From contig JAKEFB010000023.1 of NCBI GenBank assembly GCA_022616275.1, positions 1 to 51,431 on the forward strand: 51,431 bases of DNA, read 5' to 3'. Both the position numbers and the translations under genes were made by a program. Every line of letters begins with the position of its first letter. Within the stretch, counting starts at the first letter, position 1. Positions 25,893 to 34,644 of this stretch are shown one piece after another. The notes beneath the pieces were generated by a model that was given only the letters and a program-made list of their open reading frames with translations, did not search any database and had not been told where the DNA came from. This DNA comes from Chloroflexota bacterium. Its GTDB lineage: Bacteria > Chloroflexota > Anaerolineae > Promineifilales > Promineifilaceae.

Positions 25893-26228
25893 CTATGAAG
25901 CGTCGCTGGCTTCTGGCGTGGTCACGACGCAGTTATCCTGGCCCAAACCATTGGCAACGTAACGATCTGCGGCCCAATCGTTGCACCAATGCTGGCCGTT
26001 GACCAGGTAACGAAACTGGTAATCCTGCCCCGGCTCCAATGCCAACGTGGCCCGAAAAGCTTTGTTTTTGGGGCTGTACTTCATGGGTGTGGCCGTTGGA
26101 TTCCAGCCGTTAAATTCGCCGACGAGATAGACATTTTCCACTTCCAGGGTTTCCGGCAATTCGCCTTGCGCTATTTCGAATGTCACTTTACACGTATTGC
26201 CTGACTTCGCTTGCTGCTTCTTAAGCAT
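25893..26228 (-). CDS. Stand-alone glycogen-binding/isoamylase early-set domain (CBM48-like) protein
   Basis: 111 residues; the ATG at 26228 has AAGGAG 7 bases upstream. The protein consists almost only of an Ig-like early-set domain: VYLVGEFNGWNP, MKYSPKNKAFRATLALEPGQDYQFRYLVNGQHW, then a short Asn/Asp-rich tail. This is the pattern of the AMPK-beta/isoamylase N-terminal carbohydrate-binding domain, with the Trp in FNGWNP as a likely sugar-stacking residue. No catalytic domain is attached. In bacteria such small proteins are found next to redox or stress genes, as here. A TATAAT on the minus strand at 26272-26267 with TTATAA 16 bases upstream may be its promoter. Confidence 0.85.
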   Translation of the reverse strand: MLKKQQAKSGNTCKVTFEIAQGELPETLEVENVYLVGEFNGWNPTATPMKYSPKNKAFRATLALEPGQDYQFRYLVNGQHWCNDWAADRYVANGLGQDNCVVTTPEASDAS

Positions 26229-26274
26229 GTCCGACTCCTTTTCTAATTGATGGGCCAACAGAGCCAATTATAAT

Positions 26275-26313
26275 GCACCAGGCCAGGTTTATAAGTTGCT
26301 CCCGGCCTGGTGC
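26275..26313 (-). terminator. Hairpin between the membrane-protein and glycogen-binding-domain genes
   Basis: A perfect 10-bp stem (GCACCAGGCC at 26275-26284 with GGCCTGGTGC at 26304-26313) and a 19-base AT-rich loop. On the minus strand it is followed by ATTATAATTGG, not a clean T-run. It probably ends the upstream membrane-protein transcript. Confidence 0.5.
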
Positions 26314-26334
26314 GGGAAGGAAGGAACGGCCGTC

Positions 26335-26787
26335 TTACACAAAGAGTCCATAGACCAGGGCAACGACGAGGCCGAAGACCAGGTGTCCAATTAAGCCACC
26401 CATGAAGGCCATCAGGCCGCCATTGTTCATCATGTAAACGCCGGGGGCCGCTACAGCGCCGGCTTTGACGCCGGCGTGCATCATGGGCATACCGCCCATC
26501 ATGATCCCAACAATAAGCCAGTGGACGACGCCGAAAATAATGCCCCACAGGGCGTTCACGGCGCCGATACCGGCGTTCCATAGAAGGGCGTAGATGAGGG
26601 CAAAAATCACCCCCATCATGAGATGCAGGGCCAGGCCCACCAGGCGGTTGCTTTCCCGGCTAAACATCGAACCGAGCATGCCCACCATATCCATTTGGGG
26701 CAGGCCCATTTTGGGCGCTATGGCCATAACCATGGTTATGACGATAGTCCCGACAAGACCGGCTACAACAGCACCAAGAATATTCAT
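26335..26787 (-). CDS. Small Met-rich four-helix membrane protein, function unknown
   Basis: 150 residues; the ATG at 26787 has GGAGG 5 bases upstream. Four hydrophobic segments with many Gly and Met, and conserved-looking polar intramembrane residues (HLMMG, VVHWLIVG, MMGGMPMMHAG). The Met and His content could suit metal binding, but this is speculation; the pattern also fits generic small inner-membrane proteins. It follows another membrane-protein gene by 36 bases, so both are probably in the flavoprotein operon. Confidence 0.75.
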   Translation of the reverse strand: MNILGAVVAGLVGTIVITMVMAIAPKMGLPQMDMVGMLGSMFSRESNRLVGLALHLMMGVIFALIYALLWNAGIGAVNALWGIIFGVVHWLIVGIMMGGMPMMHAGVKAGAVAAPGVYMMNNGGLMAFMGGLIGHLVFGLVVALVYGLFV

Positions 26788-26823
26788 TATTACCTCCATA
26801 TCTAACATTGAGAATTACTAAAG

Positions 26824-27531
26824 CTATCTTGTCCCTCGCATATTGTTCCACCAGGGCCGGCGCCTTCCGGCCGGGCGCTCGACAACGACCGGGGACACAG
26901 CCATCCGTTGCTGGCCAAGCAGGAAGAGGATGGCGTGCAGGCCGCTGGCCAGCGCCAGGAACAGGAAGACCAGGCCGGCCAGGCGGATTCCTTCTAACCA
27001 TGACCCGGCCGCCTGAATTCGAGCTGCTTCGTCGAACATGACGGCGACGGCCGTGGTTGACCGGCCGGCAAACACGGGCTGGCTGAACACGTGCGAGGCT
27101 GCGCCGGCGAGGCGGAGGGAGGCGATGAAGCCGGCGATGGCGGCCACCAAGCCGGCGGCCATACAGGGGAGCACCAGGCAGGCGGTCACCGGCCGGCGTT
27201 GCCAGCCCTTGTCCCCGGGATTGAGTGCCGCCGGCGGGTCCCAGGCTTGCAGTCGCCGGCCGACCTTGTCCAGGGCCAGGGCGACGCCGCTCTGGGCCAG
27301 GGCGATTCCCAGGAGTCTGAAAGATGGCAGCCAGATCGCCGCACTCTCGACGCCGGCTCGCAGTTGGGCCAGTTGGGTCGTGTCGCCCTGGGTGGTCCCG
27401 GCCATGGTATAGTAGGTGGCAGCCTGCCTGGCGTTGAGGATAGCGACGACGGAGGCAATCAGAACGATGATACTGCCCAGGACGAGGAAGAGGGGGATTT
27501 GTTTATTCAGGGAACGAATCATCTGTCCCAT
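26824..27531 (-). CDS. Integral membrane protein of unknown function
   Basis: About 235 residues. The ATG at 27531 was chosen over the TTG at 27552 because AGGTGG lies before it. It has four or five hydrophobic helices (a first at about residues 13-33, then others near the middle and C-terminus), a 45-residue extracytoplasmic loop after helix 1 and a basic C-terminal tail (RPAGRRRPWWNN). No family recognised. It lies 29 bases downstream of the flavoprotein gene on the same strand. Confidence 0.7.
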   Translation of the reverse strand: MGQMIRSLNKQIPLFLVLGSIIVLIASVVAILNARQAATYYTMAGTTQGDTTQLAQLRAGVESAAIWLPSFRLLGIALAQSGVALALDKVGRRLQAWDPPAALNPGDKGWQRRPVTACLVLPCMAAGLVAAIAGFIASLRLAGAASHVFSQPVFAGRSTTAVAVMFDEAARIQAAGSWLEGIRLAGLVFLFLALASGLHAILFLLGQQRMAVSPVVVERPAGRRRPWWNNMRGTR

Positions 27532-27560
27532 AGCCGCCACCTGCCTTAACAAAGTCCGGC

Positions 27561-28997
27561 TTAAGCCGCATCTGCCTCTTGCTGTACGCTGAAGAATTCG
27601 TCGGCCAGCAATGGGGGCGCAGGTCGAACGTTATCCATGAGGGTGAAGAACCCTTCAGCCAACGTCGGGTGGATGTACATCGCTTTCTCGAACAACGTCC
27701 AGGGGGCGCCGGCCATCATCAGGGCCATCAGAACCTGGACCAGTTCGCCGCCTTCACTGCCGAGAATGGCGGCGCCCAGGATACGGTTGTCGTCGGCGTT
27801 GATGACGACCTTCATCAAGCCGGCCGTTTCGTCCCGTTCGATAGCCCGGGCGACCCAGGCCATCGGGATTTTGCCAATCTTCAGGTTGTAGCCGGCCCGA
27901 CGGGCCTCTTTTTCGGTCATACCCACGCGCCCCAGTTCGGGGTCGGTGAAGAGGGCGTAGGGGATAATCCGGCCGCGTGTGCTGCGCTCTTGGCCGTGGA
28001 CCAGGTTATCGTAGAGGATCAGGTGGTCGTCGTAGGCCACGTGGGTAAAGGCCGGGCCGCCCTTAACGTCGCCGATAGCCCAGATACCGGGGATATTGGT
28101 CTCCAGGCGGTCGTTGACCTGAAGGTATCCCTGGCTATCGGTCTCGACGCCGGCCGCGGCCAGGTTCAAGGCGCTGGTGTTGGGTGTCGTGCCCACGGCC
28201 AGTAACAGGTGCGAGCCGGCCAGGGTCTGGGAATGGCCGTCCCCGCTTTCAATGGTCAACCGAAGACCGTCAGGAACTTTCGTTATCCTCTTGACCAATG
28301 ATCCCAGGTGGAAGCGTACCCCCTCGGCCTCCAGGGCTTCCTGCAAGGCCAGGGCGATGTCCTCGTCTTCGCGGGGCACAAGCTGGTCATTGTATTCGAC
28401 GACCGTCACCTGGCTGCCGAAGCGGCGGAACATCTGGCCAAACTCCAGGCCGATGTAGCTGCCGCCCAGCACCAGCAAGTGGTCGGGCGCCTCCGTCAGG
28501 TCCAACACGGTGCGATAGGTCAGGTAGTCAACTTCTTCCAGGCCGGGGATGTTGGGGAGGCGCGGCCGGGCGCCGGTGTTGATGATAATGTGGTCGCTGG
28601 CCAGCTCCTGGCCGCCGACGGCCACGGTGTGCGGGCCGGTGAAACGACCGCTGCCCCGGTAGAGGTCCAGCGTCGGCCGGCTGGCCGCGTGAGATTCCTG
28701 GCCGCCGCGCCAGGTTTCGACAAGCTGGTTCTTGCGCGCCACCACTTGGGCCAGGTTGACGGACACCGGCCCGGTGTGAACGCCAAAATCGGCCGCCCGC
28801 CGGGCGTAGTGGGCAATGCGGGCGCTGGCCAGCATCGTTTTGGTTGGCGTGCAGCCATAGTTAATACACGTTCCACCCAGGTGCTCTTTCTCGATCAGGG
28901 CCACCTTCCAGCCCAGGTCGGCCAGTTTGTGGGCCAGTGGCCCACCACCCTGGCCGGAACCGACGATAATGGCGTCGTACTGTTTGGTAAGTTTCAT
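27561..28997 (-). CDS. Class I pyridine nucleotide-disulfide oxidoreductase (mercuric-reductase/lipoamide-dehydrogenase-like)
   Basis: 478 residues. FAD-binding GSGQGGGPLA near residues 13-22, redox-active disulfide C44-INYG-C49 in LGGTCINYGCTPTKT, NAD(P)-binding VLGGSYIGLEFG, second FAD motif GIWAIGDV, and C-terminal YIHPTLAEGFF with the His-Glu pair that acts as proton relay. It lacks the mercuric-reductase C-terminal Cys-Cys and N-terminal HMA domain. It does not sit with acyltransferase genes, so lipoamide is not a clear substrate. It probably reduces a small disulfide or other electron acceptor using NAD(P)H. The start has GAGAGG upstream. Confidence 0.92.
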   Translation of the reverse strand: MKLTKQYDAIIVGSGQGGGPLAHKLADLGWKVALIEKEHLGGTCINYGCTPTKTMLASARIAHYARRAADFGVHTGPVSVNLAQVVARKNQLVETWRGGQESHAASRPTLDLYRGSGRFTGPHTVAVGGQELASDHIIINTGARPRLPNIPGLEEVDYLTYRTVLDLTEAPDHLLVLGGSYIGLEFGQMFRRFGSQVTVVEYNDQLVPREDEDIALALQEALEAEGVRFHLGSLVKRITKVPDGLRLTIESGDGHSQTLAGSHLLLAVGTTPNTSALNLAAAGVETDSQGYLQVNDRLETNIPGIWAIGDVKGGPAFTHVAYDDHLILYDNLVHGQERSTRGRIIPYALFTDPELGRVGMTEKEARRAGYNLKIGKIPMAWVARAIERDETAGLMKVVINADDNRILGAAILGSEGGELVQVLMALMMAGAPWTLFEKAMYIHPTLAEGFFTLMDNVRPAPPLLADEFFSVQQEADAA

Positions 28998-29090
28998 AAA
29001 AAGTCCTCTCTTTCGGATCGGTAAGGTAAATACGCCTGTACTATGAACCGAAAACGGTCGGCTTGTGGAAACGGTTTAGTGACGAAATGG

Positions 29091-29558
29091 TTACGGCCTG
29101 GCCGCCTCCTTATTCTCCAGCACCGGCGACGGGCAATCGCCATCCAGGTGGCGCTGGGCCAGGACCGGCAGATGGTGCAGCAGGAGCAACAGCAAGCTCG
29201 TCCCGGCCGCGACGGCTCCGAGCAGATACATCCCGTAAGCGACGGCCAGTCCCACCGCGGCCGAGACCCACAACGTGGCGGCCGTCGTCAATCCGTGAAC
29301 GTGGTTCTGGCCACGCAAAATGACGCCGCCCCCCAAAAAGCCGATGCCCGTCACTACCTGGGCAGCAATACGGGTTGTGTCCGTTACGCCGGCAGCGTTG
29401 GCCGAAATCAGGCCGAAGGCACAGGCCCCCAGAGAGACGGCTGCATAGGTGCGCAGGCCGGCGTCCCGGCCGTGCATCTCTCGTTCCAGGCCCACCAACG
29501 CTCCCAACAAGGCAGCAACGACGATACGTACAGCAAACAAAAACTCTAATTCGTTCAT
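29091..29558 (-). CDS. MgtC/SapB-family membrane protein
   Basis: 155 residues with four hydrophobic segments and the MgtC signature: ALLGALVGLEREMHGRDAGLRTYAAVSLGACAF, then QVVTGIGFLGGGVILR and GLTTAATLWVSAAVGLA. The family covers Mg2+-limitation virulence factors such as MgtC and many uncharacterised membrane proteins. It lacks the cytoplasmic ACT-like C-terminal domain of MgtC itself, as in SapB/YhiD forms. The start overlaps the protease stop (ATGA at 29558-29555), so it is co-translated with the Lon-like protease, an unusual partnership. Confidence 0.9.
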   Translation of the reverse strand: MNELEFLFAVRIVVAALLGALVGLEREMHGRDAGLRTYAAVSLGACAFGLISANAAGVTDTTRIAAQVVTGIGFLGGGVILRGQNHVHGLTTAATLWVSAAVGLAVAYGMYLLGAVAAGTSLLLLLLHHLPVLAQRHLDGDCPSPVLENKEAARP

Positions 29559-31918
29559 AGCTCCTTACCAAACCGGGCCATCGTTTCGCCCAGTTCTCGC
29601 AGCCGTTTCTTAACGGCGGTATGGATCTCACTTGCGGGCCGGCCGGTCAGCAGCTCAATGCCCTCCTCAACGCTCGTCACCGCCCATAGATGGAATGTAC
29701 CCTCGGCTACCGCCTGAATGACGGTCTCGGCCAGCATCAGGTCAGACACGTTGGACTGCGGGATAATGACCCCTTGCTCGCCGGTCAGGCCCCGGGCCTG
29801 GCAGACGGCAAACCAGCCTTCTACCTTTTCCGTGACCCCACCAATGGCCTGGATCTCGCCCCGCTGGTTCACGGAGCCAGTCACCGCAATTCCCTGTCGA
29901 ATGGGAATCTCCGACAGGCTGGAAAGCAGGGCGTACAACTCGGTAGAGGAGGCGCTGTCGCCGTCAACGCCGCCATAGCTTTGCTCAAAGGTAATCTGGG
30001 CCGAGAGGGAAAGGGGTTGGTCGCCGGCGTACTGGCCGCCAAGATAGCCCACAAGAGTCAGCAATCCTTTGTTATGGATCGGGCCGGCCAGCTCTACCTC
30101 GCGGTCTATTTGCACCACCTCCTGCTTGCCCACGTAGGCGCGGGCCGTTACGCGCGTGGGGTGGCCGAAGGCGTGCTCGCCGACTCGGCTTACCGACAGA
30201 CCATTGACCTGACCCACGACCTCTCCTTCGGTCGCGACGAGCTGTTTGCCTTCTAGTAGATGGTCTCGCAGGCGGGTCTCAACGCGATTCTGCCGGTACT
30301 GGCGGCTGGCAACAGCCCTGTCCACGTCCCCGGCCGTTACCACTTCCCGGCCGGCGGCTGTGGCCCAGTAATTGGCTTCACGGATGAGGTCGGCCATGTC
30401 GCCAAAGCGAGCGCTCAGCTTGTTCTGGGCGCCTGCCAGCCGGGAGCTGTATTCGACAATCCGGCCGACCGCCTGGCGTTCCAGGTATCGCAGCTCCTCT
30501 TCGTGGACCAAGCTGGTGATGAAGGTCGCATAAGCCATCTCATTTTCCGGGGTGCGCTCTACGACCTCGTCGAAATCGGCCACGACCTTGAAGAGGGTTC
30601 GGAAATCCTCGTCCACGTTGTGGAGGTGGTAATAGAGGCCGGGCGGCCCGATCAGGACCACTTTGACGTTGAGAGGGATGGGTTCAGGGTCGAGCGTACG
30701 GGTGGCGCAGCCACCCCGGGTGGCTGGATCGTCAGGACGAATCGCCTGCCCGACCAGGCTTCTCTTGAGGGCTTCCCAGCAGCCGGCGGCTTGCGAGCAA
30801 GCTTGGGCAAACAGGTCGCGGGCGCGCATAACGAGGTATCCCCCGTTGGCGGCATGCAGGGCCCCAGCCCGCAAGAGGGTAAAGTCCGTGACGACAGCTC
30901 CGCCCCGACGCACTTCGTGTTCCACCCGGCCGAGCAGGCGAGGAACGCTGGGGTTGTATTCGATGACAACCGGCGCGTGCTGGCTCTCTTTGTGGTCAAC
31001 CAGGACGTTGACCTGATAATGGCGAAACCATTCGGCCGGCAAAGACGCCGGGTCCTCTGCGCCGTCCTCATTGTCTGACCGGAAGAGGTCAACGTTGTCC
31101 AGCACGTCTTGATGAACCTCGTCGAGATAGGCCTCAACCTTATCGAGTCCGGCAAACTCCTGCTTCAACTTGGCTATCCGCCCGTCAACGACGGAACTGG
31201 CCACCCGTTGCTTGAGCGTGGCCAGACCGTTTTGAGCGTCACTTTCCAGCTTGTGAGCCTGGTGTAACACTTCGTTGAGTTCGTGTTGCAGGCTGTGGTC
31301 GATCGCTTTCCAGGCTGCCTGCTCGGCCGCCGGCAGATCGGCGAACTGTTCTGGCCGAACAGGCCGACCGTCCCGAAATGGCGCAATTCGCAAGCCTTCC
31401 GGCGTCTGTAATACGGCCGCGCCCATCTCGTTGGCTCTGGCCTGCAGCCCGGCCAGCAACTTTTCCCGCTGCGCATCCAGGTCATGTTCCACTTCGAGAG
31501 CAGCGTCGCGAAAGGCCTGGTTGTCGAAGGCGCGGGAAATCTCCTGCCGTAACTGGTTGACCAGATTGTGCAGGGATTCGCGAAACTGGCAGCCTGTTCC
31601 AGAGGGCAGGCGAATGACCAGTGGCTTGTGCGGTTCGCGGAAATTGTGGACGTATACCCAATCAGGCGGAGCGGGTTCATCGGCCGCCCGGCGCTCGACA
31701 AACCGTTGAATGGCGGTTGTTCGGCCGGTCCCCGATTCTCCCAGGACGTAGATGTTATAGCCGGGGCTTTTGATACCGGTTCCAAACTCAATGGCTTGAA
31801 CCCCACGGGGCTGGCCGATGATGCCGGTAACCGGCTCCAGGGTGGCCGTAGTTTCGAAGGTCACCCACGAAGCGTCAAACTGGCGACGTAACTGTTCAGG
31901 CAACAGGGCGTTAATCAT
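29555..31918 (-). CDS. Lon-family ATP-dependent protease (LonB/YcbZ-like)
   Basis: 787 residues, cytoplasmic. N-terminal AAA part with a degenerate Walker A (YVLGESGTGRTTAI), a long helical insert, VLIGPPGLYYHL and sensor/lid helices, then a C-terminal Lon protease domain with the Ser-Lys dyad Ser655 (DGDSASS) and Lys698 (GGVTEKVEG). The 43-residue Ser-Lys distance equals that of E. coli Lon (S679-K722). It lacks the LAN substrate domain of LonA and the membrane segment of archaeal LonB; E. coli YcbZ has the same domain plan. The MgtC/SapB gene downstream overlaps it by 4 bases. A 21-base palindrome lies about 100 bases upstream. Confidence 0.92.
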   Translation of the reverse strand: MINALLPEQLRRQFDASWVTFETTATLEPVTGIIGQPRGVQAIEFGTGIKSPGYNIYVLGESGTGRTTAIQRFVERRAADEPAPPDWVYVHNFREPHKPLVIRLPSGTGCQFRESLHNLVNQLRQEISRAFDNQAFRDAALEVEHDLDAQREKLLAGLQARANEMGAAVLQTPEGLRIAPFRDGRPVRPEQFADLPAAEQAAWKAIDHSLQHELNEVLHQAHKLESDAQNGLATLKQRVASSVVDGRIAKLKQEFAGLDKVEAYLDEVHQDVLDNVDLFRSDNEDGAEDPASLPAEWFRHYQVNVLVDHKESQHAPVVIEYNPSVPRLLGRVEHEVRRGGAVVTDFTLLRAGALHAANGGYLVMRARDLFAQACSQAAGCWEALKRSLVGQAIRPDDPATRGGCATRTLDPEPIPLNVKVVLIGPPGLYYHLHNVDEDFRTLFKVVADFDEVVERTPENEMAYATFITSLVHEEELRYLERQAVGRIVEYSSRLAGAQNKLSARFGDMADLIREANYWATAAGREVVTAGDVDRAVASRQYRQNRVETRLRDHLLEGKQLVATEGEVVGQVNGLSVSRVGEHAFGHPTRVTARAYVGKQEVVQIDREVELAGPIHNKGLLTLVGYLGGQYAGDQPLSLSAQITFEQSYGGVDGDSASSTELYALLSSLSEIPIRQGIAVTGSVNQRGEIQAIGGVTEKVEGWFAVCQARGLTGEQGVIIPQSNVSDLMLAETVIQAVAEGTFHLWAVTSVEEGIELLTGRPASEIHTAVKKRLRELGETMARFGKEL

Positions 31919-32016
31919 GAGCCTATCCTCTGGCGGCCGAAGGACCGAAGAAGCTATTACGCGTGATGACTACGACTATAAGGAAAAAAGTGGGAGAAGG
32001 CGGAAACGGGTTCGTT

Positions 32017-32037
32017 ACCAAATCGTGACGATTTGGT
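32017..32037. repeat. Perfect 10-1-10 palindrome upstream of the Lon-like gene
   Basis: ACCAAATCGT and ACGATTTGGT flank a single central base. The tiny centre suits a protein-binding operator better than a hairpin. It sits between the response-regulator stop (32049) and the protease start (31918), where it could also serve as an end-of-transcript hairpin with the inner bases unpaired. Confidence 0.55.
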
Positions 32038-32048
32038 CAGGAAGCGTT

Positions 32049-32873
32049 TTAGCGGCCTGCCTCAGGCATTGCCAGCCGGTAGCCAATGCCCCGCACGTTG
32101 AGGATGTAACGAGGAGAAGCAGGATCTGCCTCGATCTTCTGCCGCAAGGCAAAAATGTGACGCTTGATCAACTCTTTCGCTTCCCAGGGCTCAGCCTCGT
32201 ATGCCAGGACCAGCCGCACCAGGGTCATGTAGTCAACCACCCGGCCGGCCCGCTCGGCCAGCGCGACCAGGAGATTGAATTCGGAGGGGCTAAGCGACAC
32301 GGGTTCGCCGCCCCGGCGAACCTCGTGGGCCTGGCGGTCTACCTGTATCTCGCCGACTACAAGCAGGCGCTCGCCGGATAGGTCCTGAGTCCTCGAAGGA
32401 CTGCCGGCCGGCGGTGGCGTGGCCGGTAGTTCCTCCAGCCGCTGCAGGCCGGTTCGCAGCGAATCCAGCAGGTGGGCCTGTTCCTGGTGGCGCCGGGCAG
32501 CGGCCAGAGCTGTGGCGACCGCCTGGCGGATCGCCTCGGGTTGGGCCGGCTTCAGCAGGTAATCGGCTGCCCCCGCTTTGACAGCCGTCATGGCCGTCTC
32601 CAAAGTGCCGTGGCCGGTCAGAAGGATAACCGCGGTGTACGGCCAGCGGTCGCGAATGGCCGCCAGGAGTTCCACCCCGGACATCCCCGGCATGCGGATG
32701 TCCACGATGGCCACCTCGCAGGGAAAGGTGGCCAGCAGGGCCAGCGCCTCTTTGGCCGTGCCTGTGTCCCGGACCTCGTGCCCGTCTTTAGCCAGCACGA
32801 CGCGCAGGCCATTGCGAATGTTGGCCTCGTCGTCAACGACGAGGATGCGTCCGGGCGATGGCTGCGTGGTCAT
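32049..32873 (-). CDS. Response regulator, OmpR-type output with long linker
   Basis: 274 residues: receiver domain with acidic pair D14-D15, phospho-acceptor Asp58 (VAIVDIRMPGMSG), Thr in LLTGHG and Lys108 (YLLKPA); then a 60-residue helical and Pro-rich linker; then an OmpR/PhoB-type winged helix (VDRQAHEVRRGGEPVSLSPSEFNLLVALAE ... HIFALRQKIEADPASPRYILNVRGIGYRL). The receiver with GTLETAMTAVKAGAADYLLKP resembles NtrC-type receivers, while the output is OmpR-like, a mixed form frequent in Chloroflexota. Its start overlaps the histidine kinase stop (ATGA), so it is the cognate partner. Confidence 0.95.
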   Translation of the reverse strand: MTTQPSPGRILVVDDEANIRNGLRVVLAKDGHEVRDTGTAKEALALLATFPCEVAIVDIRMPGMSGVELLAAIRDRWPYTAVILLTGHGTLETAMTAVKAGAADYLLKPAQPEAIRQAVATALAAARRHQEQAHLLDSLRTGLQRLEELPATPPPAGSPSRTQDLSGERLLVVGEIQVDRQAHEVRRGGEPVSLSPSEFNLLVALAERAGRVVDYMTLVRLVLAYEAEPWEAKELIKRHIFALRQKIEADPASPRYILNVRGIGYRLAMPEAGR

Positions 32874-34456
32874 GGGCTTTCCTGATGGGCCGGTAATTTT
32901 ACCGTAAACGTCGCCCCCCGGCCGGACTGGCTGGCTGCCTCCAGGGTTCCGCCGTGGGCCACGACGATCTCCTGGCTCACGGCCAGACCCAGGCCGGTGC
33001 CCTCGTGCTTGGTGGAAAAAAAAGGCTCAAAGAGGTTGGCGATGGCCTCAGGGACCAGGCCGCCGCCGGTATCGCTGAAGCTCAGGGCGACCGTTCCGTT
33101 TACCTGCTCGGCGGCAATGTGCAGTTGGCCGCCGCCGGGCATCGCCTCCATTGCGTTGAGCACCAGGTTCAGAAAAACCTGTTTCAACTGGCCGCCATCG
33201 GCCAGCACGGGGCTGAGGTGGTCCAATCCCTGGCAGAACACGGCGACGTTCGCCTGTTGGAGTTGCTTACCGGCCAGGGTCAGGACCTCTTCCAGGAGCC
33301 CGACCACGTTCTGCGGCGTCCGGTAGCCTTCTTTCGGCCGTTGGAAATCCAGCAACCGGTTGGCAATGGCGGCGATACGGTCCAATTCCTGCCGGACGAT
33401 AGCCATCTGCTCTCTAGCGGCTTCGTTCAACCCTTCCTCAGCCATCAGTTGCAGGTGCAGGGCAACGGCCTGCAGGGGGTTGTTCACTTCGTGAGCCACT
33501 GAGGCGGCCAGCCGGCCGACCACGGCCAGCTTCTCGGCCCGGACCACCCGGGCCTGCGTCTCTCGTAACTCCCGGGTGCGCTGCTCCACCCGGGTTTCCA
33601 GCTCGGTCGCGGCCCGGCGCAGCTCGCCGACCAACCGGGCATTCTCAATAAAGACGGCAGCCTGATCGGCGTAGACCTGGGCCAGGCGCAGCGTTTCGTC
33701 GTCAAAGCTGCTCACTTTTGTCCGGTAGAAGAGGTTGAGCACGCCGACTATTTTCTCGCGGGCGATCAGGGGAATGGCCATCACCGCCTGCACGCCGCCT
33801 TCTACCACGTAAGGGTGAACCCGGGGGTCGGCCGTGGCATCCGGCACCAGCAGTGGCTGACGATGTTTCACCACCCAGCCGGGCACGCCCTCGTGAAAAG
33901 CGAAGGTAATGCGGTCTTCGTCCCCGGGGGCCAGGTTGTAGCTGGCGGCGACCCGGTGCATGGGCTGCCCGGCCGCCTTGGACTCTTCGTCAAACAGGAA
34001 CAGGGCCCCGGCGTCCATGGGCAGCGTTTCGGCCGCTTTGGTGATCACCAACTGCAACGTCCGGTCCAGGTCCAACGAAGCGGCGATTTCCCGGCCGGCG
34101 TCGCTGATGGCGGCCAGCGCTTTGGCCCGCGCCCGTTCTCGCGCCGCCAGCCAGCCCACCAGGGGGCCGGCGGCCAGGTAGACGACTAGAATGGGCCAGA
34201 TATCCTGGAGCATGGTTGCCCGGCGCGATGCCACAGGGTCCAGGGCAATGAGCAGCGCAACCCCTACCATCGCCACCAGGGCGACCAGCGTGCCGCCAGC
34301 GAACTCATACAGCACGGCCGCCAGGGCAATGGGAGCCAGGAGCAGGGCGTAAAAGGAAACCGCCGGCCGGACCAGGGCCAGGAAGAGGAAAATGAAGGGC
34401 AGGCTGACGTAGAGGATGGCTTCGGCCAGGCTGGGCCGGTGGTTTCTGGCGCTCAC
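32870..34456 (-). CDS. Membrane sensor histidine kinase with GAF domain
   Basis: 528 residues with the GTG start at 34456, which overlaps the stop of a tiny upstream ORF (GTGA) and is followed by a sensible N-terminus; the longer frame to 34651 is Arg-rich and not protein-like. Four membrane helices (about residues 12-115) with almost no external loops, a GAF domain (about 130-275, DAGALFLFDEE ... AVMAIPLIAREKIVGVLNLFY), coiled coil, HisKA with His322 (ASVAHEVNNPLQ) and a HATPase domain (NLVLNAMEAMPGGG, DTGGGL, GTGLGLAVSQEIV). The compact membrane part suggests sensing of the membrane or a small hydrophobic ligand, with GAF binding a cytoplasmic signal. Partner: the response regulator directly downstream. 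Confidence 0.93.
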   Translation of the reverse strand: MSARNHRPSLAEAILYVSLPFIFLFLALVRPAVSFYALLLAPIALAAVLYEFAGGTLVALVAMVGVALLIALDPVASRRATMLQDIWPILVVYLAAGPLVGWLAARERARAKALAAISDAGREIAASLDLDRTLQLVITKAAETLPMDAGALFLFDEESKAAGQPMHRVAASYNLAPGDEDRITFAFHEGVPGWVVKHRQPLLVPDATADPRVHPYVVEGGVQAVMAIPLIAREKIVGVLNLFYRTKVSSFDDETLRLAQVYADQAAVFIENARLVGELRRAATELETRVEQRTRELRETQARVVRAEKLAVVGRLAASVAHEVNNPLQAVALHLQLMAEEGLNEAAREQMAIVRQELDRIAAIANRLLDFQRPKEGYRTPQNVVGLLEEVLTLAGKQLQQANVAVFCQGLDHLSPVLADGGQLKQVFLNLVLNAMEAMPGGGQLHIAAEQVNGTVALSFSDTGGGLVPEAIANLFEPFFSTKHEGTGLGLAVSQEIVVAHGGTLEAASQSGRGATFTVKLPAHQESP

Positions 34457-34515
34457 GCTTCCTGGTTTCCTTCTTTTTCTTCGGCCATTAGCCGGGCCAT
34501 GACCTGGATAGTCAT
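34453..34515 (-). CDS. Possible 20-residue leader peptide coupled to the histidine kinase
   Basis: An ATG at 34515 preceded by GAGGAAG opens a 20-codon frame (Met-Thr-Ile-Gln-Val-Met-Ala-Arg-Leu-Met-Ala-Glu-Glu..., ending Asn-Gln-Glu-Ala) whose TGA overlaps the kinase GTG as GTGA. The same frame stays open upstream to 34611 and would encode a Cys-Ala-Cys motif, but no start codon is present there. It may be a translational leader that couples ribosomes into the kinase gene, or a remnant of a longer gene. Confidence 0.35.
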   Translation of the reverse strand: MTIQVMARLMAEEKEGNQEA

Positions 34516-34644
34516 TTGTTCTTCCTCGCCGATCTCGCCCAGGGATTGCCCGGCCGATAGGCAGGCGCAACCTGGAGATAACTGCTTTACGGCGTATTGT
34601 ACTCCTGTTGGTCATCCAAAACGGTAAGATACGGCACAAGGTGC

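Noticed and set aside
27561-28997. Mercuric reductase
   Set aside because: It lacks the C-terminal vicinal cysteines and any mer neighbours; only the general disulfide oxidoreductase family can be supported.
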